Under the pieces are notes generated by a model that ran no database searches, was not told the DNA's origin, and saw nothing but the letters and a program-made list of their open reading frames with translations. This document shows, piece by piece, positions 6,895 through 11,436 of a DNA stretch of 11,436 nucleotides; position 1 is the first letter of the stretch, and each line of letters begins with the position of its first letter. The translations under genes were made by a program, and so were the position numbers. The stretch is from Saccoglossus kowalevskii (taxonomy: Eukaryota > Hemichordata > Enteropneusta > Harrimaniidae). The stretch is taken from positions 1 to 11,436 of the forward strand of contig NW_003123903.1 of the NCBI RefSeq assembly GCF_000003605.2, written 5' to 3'.

Positions 6895-9800
6895 CATTGA
6901 AACAGACACCTGCTCAGTCGGATCACGTCCAGTTGCGATCTGTGTCTGCGACATTGTTGTAGCATTTCGACTGCTCTCGATGGAAGGAGATGACTGATAT
7001 GTATTCGACATTGACCTTGTTACTGTTTGTTCTGACTGCTGTGGATTTGACACTGTTGTGGTTTTTTTGGACGCTGATATTGCTAATATGCCTTTAGGTG
7101 AAGACAACGGTGTGACATGACGCTGAACTTGATCAACAATTTCCATATACTTTGCTTTGGTATCAGCATTTATGCCAGAACCTCCATGGCCACCAATTCC
7201 TGAAAAATCAAATATTTATCAATGAAATCAAATCTTTATCTCACTTTTAGCTTGTTTCTTGATTACCAATACCTCAGTGAAAGTATTTGTTTTGGAGGCA
7301 TATAAAAAGGCCCTTCCAGGAAATAACTGAGTAAGCGGTTAATGTCTCTAATGTTAGAAGGTTTGCTCTCTCCATGGGATACTAGACAAGATATTGATAA
7401 GGTGATGAGTGACACGATGTCATAAAAAGACATAAACCTAACAAAAATATATGCTACTACTGGTACTACTATAGTTATATCAACACATACTTCAAGGAAG
7501 TACTTTAAATTAATACTCTCATTGTTTTTGTATTGTTGTTTGTTCACAGTAAACTTACTGTGAAAATATCTACAAATAATGAACACAAAATATCAATATA
7601 TAAGTTTATGTATAAAAGGACGTCAATTTTAGATGAAATAGTTTTACCCATTTAGGCTAATACTACAATCTTTGAATATTTAGTTTAGTCAATTTGGAAA
7701 CAAAGATAAAAGAATTATGAACTTTTGAATTCAATGCACTGGTATAAAGTATATATATATATATGCTATGAACTATACCAAAACACATGCTACATAACTG
7801 TAAATTCAATAACCCATCTAAGAGTGTTGTTCATTAAAAGTTACTGTTAAGTTCCATTAGTTAACCACCCCTGAAAAGTGAGCAACATTTAATTAATGAC
7901 CAAGAGTACAATATACTCATCAAATTTTGGCAAAAAAAAAACGACTTATACAAGACAATCTAAGTGACACAGATGGAGAGTCACAGTATTACATGACATG
8001 TTTCTTTATAACAATAATTATAAGTTATAAAGTTTTATAGTTATTTCAAATTGTAGCAACACTCTTGATAAGTACTGTGTATGTTAAACTAATGAATATT
8101 TTGACAATGCTTTTTATTTATTGGGAAAAATCATCCTGGACACGAGAAATTGTTAACAGCGACCTTTTTCATTTCAATACAGGCAATCCAAAAATCATGA
8201 CATTTTCTTTGAAAAATTGAAAATTGTGATAATTTTAACACCGTTAGCTTAATTTGGTCCTGTCATGTTTGGATTTGTTGATGATATTACAACTACTGTA
8301 GACACAAACAACATGACAGATATGGTAAAGATAGGATGTCATACTCTGACAAAAATACAACACGATACAGAAACCAGGAGATTTGAAAATAAAAATCATA
8401 CCTTTCATTTGCACATAAAGAAGATGGGAAAATATCAAGGACATTCTTCCAGGTGGTGGCCATGGTATTCGCTGGTACATAATAGGAATGATTGGTTTGG
8501 AGATAGAATCAGCCAGACTGATTTCCCGGTTACAGTTGTGAGAGACGATGTATTTAGGTGTCATACAAGCAATTACCACCTGAATGAAATAAACACAATA
8601 TGGGGAGCTCTCTATTATCCATAGCTTTTGTGATTATTGACTGTATTAATCCAGCATCACCTGGAAATTTCTGTCAAATTAAGGCATTTCTGTCAATCTA
8701 GAACAAGATCTAAGTTGTATATGGGCAAATTAATTTCATTTAATCTTGGTATGTATTTGTACATTAGACATTATAGGAACCTGATGCACACTACTTTGTT
8801 TAGCAGATCAGAGCAATATTTTTGACTTCACAGGATTATTCACATTTAAATGTCACACATACATCATGTCACACTTATGCAAATAAATTTGTTTTGAGAT
8901 CTAATTAAAGATGGCTGAAGTGCATTAGTCAGGTTCTATTTCAAAATGGCTGACTGTTTATATATTGGCTGACTGTCTTTTATTGCATATCAATGACTTG
9001 TCAATATAGTAACACTTTATTAGACCAACCTCAGTTTGTCAGTCCTACTTTCCACACTATGTAATCCTAACATTCTCTCCATGATATTATTTTTAATATA
9101 TTAGCAAAAACTTTATCCATTCACTTACCTTACAGTTTCGCATTCCATCATCAATTCTCTCATATAGAGTATCACCTCCGCCCATTTGACCAATGTCCAT
9201 CCAGCATGGGAATCCAGCTTTTTCCAAGTAGTCACGTAGTTGTTTTACCTCTTCCTGGATTCCCCAGTTATAACTGATGAAGATTGGAGCAGAAGTATGG
9301 GAATCTGAAATATAAAAGAATAATTAAACCAAAGTCATAGAGGCGAGGTGAAAAAAGATGGTGTATGAGGGATATACATGTAATGTCTAAATCAAAGTAT
9401 GTCAGGGAAAATGGTAAAACCGACATGGCCACCAGTCAGCCATTTTGAATTAATCCACAAAGCCATTTGACATGCATTTAAACCATTATGTGTTGTGTCA
9501 AAGGCATTTCTTACAAATAATAAAGAGGCTACAGTCCAAAAAAATAAGTCTAAAGAAACTAATTAAACTGAAACTTACTCACAATCGTGTTTATGTTCTT
9601 ACCTTGACCTTGCTGAATGGCATCAACAACATCTTCTCGGTGCATTTGTTCTAAGTACGATAGCATCATTTCAATTGACAGTGTAGTATTACCACTACTG
9701 TAAATCCAGTCTGTTAGCATGGCCAAAGCTGGGTTCACCTCGTCATTGAACTTGCGAATCTTTGCTTTCTTGTAACCTGAAAAAATTAAACAATACAATT

Positions 9801-10465
9801 TTCAGAATTGCACAAGCATTCAATTATACTTTATTTTTGTTTTGTTTTCTGGTTAGGCTTGATGCATTATGACAAGTATTTATAGGATGAGAGAGTAATA
9901 TGTGATAAAGATAAATCAAATCTAAGTGTGATGTGAAATGATGACAAATTGTAAGACAAACATAATACTGCAAATGAGCGAGTCTGTGAAATTTTGTTGT
10001 TGTCTCAGGCTGTTTTTTTTTTGGTACTCATGCATTTTTTCGCATTCAGATTTACAAATCAAACTTCCACGCATCCAATGGTGATGCTAATGATCATAAA
10101 AATGTTATTCATCACACATAGATATCTCAGTGGTATAACTTTATCTTATAAATTCATGTCTACATGCTATGCATATAACATCAATACAACAGTCAGGATA
10201 CAATACAAATGTAGTTGAGCTAAGCCAGACACAATTTGGTTTTGACAACTTTTTTTATTTACTAGCTTTCCTGTATATGCATACATAACAGGCAAATCAT
10301 GCATTTTATCACAAGGTTTACCTAATTTTTCCGCCAGTGCCAACCAATCAGAGCCTTCAGACCCAGCGTTCAGTAATTTTGCTGCTTTCTTCATCCAGTC
10401 TGGTAGTTCTTCTTCTAAGAGCCTGAGATTACTTTGTTGTCTTGAAAGTGGTCGCGGAGCAACAA
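6871..10465 (-). CDS. Death domain-TIR domain protein, C-terminal part (partial, five exons)
   Basis: A probable innate-immune or cell-death signalling protein. Exons in transcript order are 10465-10322, 9776-9603, 9304-9129, 8579-8402 and 7199-6871 (TGA). All introns are GT-AG and phases agree (1,1,0,1), giving 332 complete residues. Residues about 20-104 form a death domain, with [10 protein letters not shown] as helix-2 signature and a C-terminal helix with [16 protein letters not shown]. Residues about 112-224 form a TIR domain with FISYNW (box 1-like), [13 protein letters not shown] (BB region), CNREISLA and IPWPPPGR. Residues 225-332 are a Gly-rich hinge, then a Ser/Thr-rich tail with no domain, ending Cys-Ser-Ile-Leu. 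The order recalls MyD88, but the TIR motifs resemble SARM1/TIR_2 and there is no intermediate domain, so I do not call it MyD88. The first exon is missing: the gene continues beyond the right edge, and other N-terminal domains may exist. Confidence 0.88.
7200..8401 (-). other. Intron 4 of the visible death-TIR gene
   Basis: A 1.2-kb AT-rich intron (donor GTATGATTTT, acceptor TGATTTTTCAG). It holds a TA dinucleotide run at about 7750-7763 and an A-run near 7932-7941. The minus-strand open frame at 7586-7263 lies inside but has no family resemblance and no needed splice sites. Confidence 0.7.
7750..7763. repeat. TA dinucleotide microsatellite
   Basis: An alternating TA run within the intron, between AAAG and GCTATG. 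It is short and likely length-variable. Confidence 0.8.
8580..9128 (-). other. Intron splitting the TIR domain
   Basis: A 549-bp intron (donor GTAAGTGAAT, acceptor TTATTTCATTCAG). At 8905-8980 it carries repeated ATGGCTGA and GGCTGACTG motifs, also seen in palindromic form at 3340 and 9424. The + strand frames crossing the downstream exon are antisense shadows. Confidence 0.75.
8905..8980. repeat. ATGGCTGACTG-type dispersed repeat remnant
   Basis: AAAGATGGCTGA (8907-8918), AAAATGGCTGACTG (8943-8956) and TTGGCTGACTG (8966-8976) form a cluster. Related inverted forms occur at 3340-3366 and 9424-9447, so these look like decayed pieces of one interspersed family. Confidence 0.55.
9424..9447. repeat. 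Palindromic CATGGCC...GCCATTTTG remnant
   Basis: ATGGC and GCCAT arms flank CACCAGTCA in the intron between the death-domain and TIR exons. The layout matches the palindrome in the hairpin element at 3340-3366. Confidence 0.5.
9603..10465 (-). other. Death domain, two exons
   Basis: Exons 10465-10322 and 9776-9603 join in phase 1 within the Gly codon of EKLGYKK. The fold signature is a Trp-led amphipathic pattern: [11 protein letters not shown], then KIRKF, then [17 protein letters not shown], then [17 protein letters not shown]. This matches the six-helix death-domain layout seen in adaptors, NF-kB precursors and receptors. Death domains self-associate, so this part would be expected to recruit partners or drive oligomerisation. 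Which death-domain subfamily it belongs to cannot be told by eye. Confidence 0.82.
9777..10321 (-). other. Intron splitting the death domain
   Basis: A 545-bp intron with donor GTAAACCTTG and acceptor ATTTTTTCAG. It holds a T-run at about 10012-10021 and otherwise AT-rich sequence. Short frames on both strands run into it by chance. Confidence 0.75.
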
Positions 10466-10900
10466 CTGAAAATGAATTGTCAAGTCAGATTGCTCTAACA
10501 TTGGGAACACAAAATTAACTTACTCCTCAACATTTAAAATTTGCTAATTAAAATTCAATTGAATGTAAGGCTAAACAAAAAAAAAGATTTGTGTCAGTGC
10601 ACATATCATTATGATACTGTATTTGAGACCCTATTATTAAAGAAAGCTTAGAAAGAACTCCTGTGTGCTGAAAGTTATGGGAACATATTAATTAAAAATG
10701 TATTAGCCTTCCCAAAAAGTAGCTTGGCAACCAATATTTGTCTGCTATTTGAGATGTGAAAACAATGTGATCTACTTTATTGAAGTTTATAATACATACA
10801 GAAAATATATTCGATTTTACATCTGTTTTTTTTCAGTCTAATTAATTCCAGAGCACCTCTACCACAAGGTCAAGTTGAATCTGATTTTTTGTGATATAAT
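10466..10900 (-). other. Upstream intron of the death-TIR gene, left part
   Basis: The acceptor CATTTTCAG sits next to the exon starting at 10465. The split first codon shows that at least one more upstream exon exists. I found no further death-TIR exon in the remaining sequence to the window edge. Content is AT-rich without recognisable features. Confidence 0.6.
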
Positions 10901-10909
10901 TTTTTGAGA

Positions 10910-11240
10910 AGTCAGTAACCACGTACCAAGTTTCATTGAAATGTAATGAATATAACTTGAAATAGCGGGAAAGCCAACAATTTACTAATTATGCAAATTA
11001 GGTAATTAATAACATTGACCTATGACATCTATGTATCTGCTTCATTGTAATGTGATCATATTACTTGAGATAGCAGTGGAACAGTCATGCAACAGCTAAA
11101 AGGTAGTTAAATATCATGCAAATTAAGTAATTAATATGAATGGATTTAACCCAAAGCATCTATGGATCAAGTTTCATCAAAACCAAGCATATGTTTTTTT
11201 GAGATATCAGTGGAACAGTCGGATACACACACACAAACAC
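10910..11240. repeat. Degenerate tandem repeat, about three copies of 108-135 bp
   Basis: Recurring blocks are CAAGTTTCAT (10927, 11168, weaker at 11037), GAAATAGC/GAGATAGC/GAGATATC (10959, 11067, 11201), ATGCAAATTA (10991, 11116), AGTGGAACAGTC (11074, 11208) and CATCTATG (11026, 11157). Intervals vary from 108 to 134 bp. It ends in an ACACACACACA run. The composition is typical of dispersed invertebrate repeats with a dinucleotide tail. Confidence 0.75.
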
Positions 11241-11250
11241 TCATACAGAC

Positions 11251-11435
11251 AAACTTGACTGTCTGGGGGAAATTACAACTTATGGATACCGACCAAGCCA
11301 CTAAAGACTGAATATTGTAATCTTGTATTCAAACCATTGTAACGTTTACAGTACCAACTTTCATGTATCTTTACACTTGTAAACCTTATAAGATGACTCA
11401 ATAAAATGGTTTAAAAACAAAAAAACTTGACTGTC
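11251..11435 (+). mobile_element. Retroposed polyadenylated fragment with 13-bp target-site duplication
   Basis: AAACTTGACTGTC occurs at 11251-11263 and again at 11423-11435. Between them lie about 159 bp ending in AATAAA (11400-11405) and an A-rich tail (AAAAACAAAAAAA). These are hallmarks of target-primed reverse transcription by a LINE-type machinery: either a 5'-truncated LINE, a SINE or an mRNA 3' end. I do not recognise the body, and it has no open frame. Confidence 0.7.
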
Positions 11436-11436
11436 A

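Larger units (their letters stand above)
8402..9304 (-). other. TIR domain (SARM1/TIR_2-like), two exons
   Basis: Exons 9304-9129 and 8579-8402 join in phase 0. The TIR fold is visible as a strand FISYNW, helix [14 protein letters not shown], strand/loop [14 protein letters not shown], strand [11 protein letters not shown], then [13 protein letters not shown], strand KPIIPIMY and PWPPPGRM. Glu183 in CNREI falls where SARM1 has its NADase catalytic Glu (E642), and the following KPIIPI...W parallels the SARM1 segment. The BB loop lacks the RDxxPG pattern of MyD88 and Toll-like receptors. Enzymatic activity is inferred, not shown. Confidence 0.9.

Noticed and set aside
7263-7586. 107-codon minus-strand frame inside the death-TIR gene
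   Set aside because: It is AT-driven and hydrophobic by composition and not required by the splice phases. The TIR exon joins 7199 in frame without it.
8265-8624. 119-codon + strand frame
   Set aside because: It is antisense to the second TIR exon (8579-8402), whose conserved motifs and splice sites are on the - strand.
6871-10465. Naming the minus-strand gene MyD88
   Set aside because: Domain order is similar, but the intermediate domain is missing and the TIR motifs are SARM1/TIR_2-like; the N-terminal exons are unseen.

Overview
The window is an AT-rich stretch of nuclear DNA from an invertebrate animal. The genes are split by canonical GT-AG introns, and introns and intergenic DNA hold many short non-autonomous repeats. 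A death domain joined to a TIR domain, together with this repeat landscape, suggests a marine invertebrate with an enlarged TIR repertoire (mollusc, brachiopod, hemichordate or amphioxus grade). I cannot name the species.

Two genes converge tail to tail. On the + strand, positions 186-3548 carry the last seven coding exons seen here of CHERP, a U2 snRNP-associated SR-like protein: a proline-rich segment, the highly conserved CHERP core, an Arg/Ser domain and a C-terminal G-patch. Its 5' exons (SURP and CID modules in known homologues) lie upstream of the window. On the - strand, positions 10465-6871 carry five exons of a death-domain/TIR-domain protein whose 5' end lies beyond the right edge. 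All splice phases agree across both models. The fragments sum to 348 and 332 complete residues.

The most interesting element is the death-TIR gene. Its death domain is followed after only about eight residues by a TIR domain that looks like SARM1/TIR_2 rather than MyD88: it keeps a glutamate (fragment residue 183) at the position of the SARM1 NADase catalytic Glu, and a WPPPG motif. The predicted protein ends in Cys-Ser-Ile-Leu, a potential CaaX prenylation signal. A lipid-anchored death-TIR protein with a possible NAD-cleaving TIR would be unusual. Both enzyme activity and prenylation are inferences.

The rest is repeat-rich. CHERP intron 1 holds a hairpin-headed element and a 157-bp tandem repeat. 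CHERP intron 6 holds a second hairpin-headed element of the same design. The 3.3 kb between the genes holds a 32-bp minisatellite carrying CCAAT and AATAAA motifs and a 122-bp MITE-like inverted repeat. The right edge holds a degenerate tandem repeat interrupted by a retroposed, polyadenylated fragment flanked by 13-bp direct repeats. No tRNA, rRNA, CRISPR array, promoter or complete third gene could be supported.
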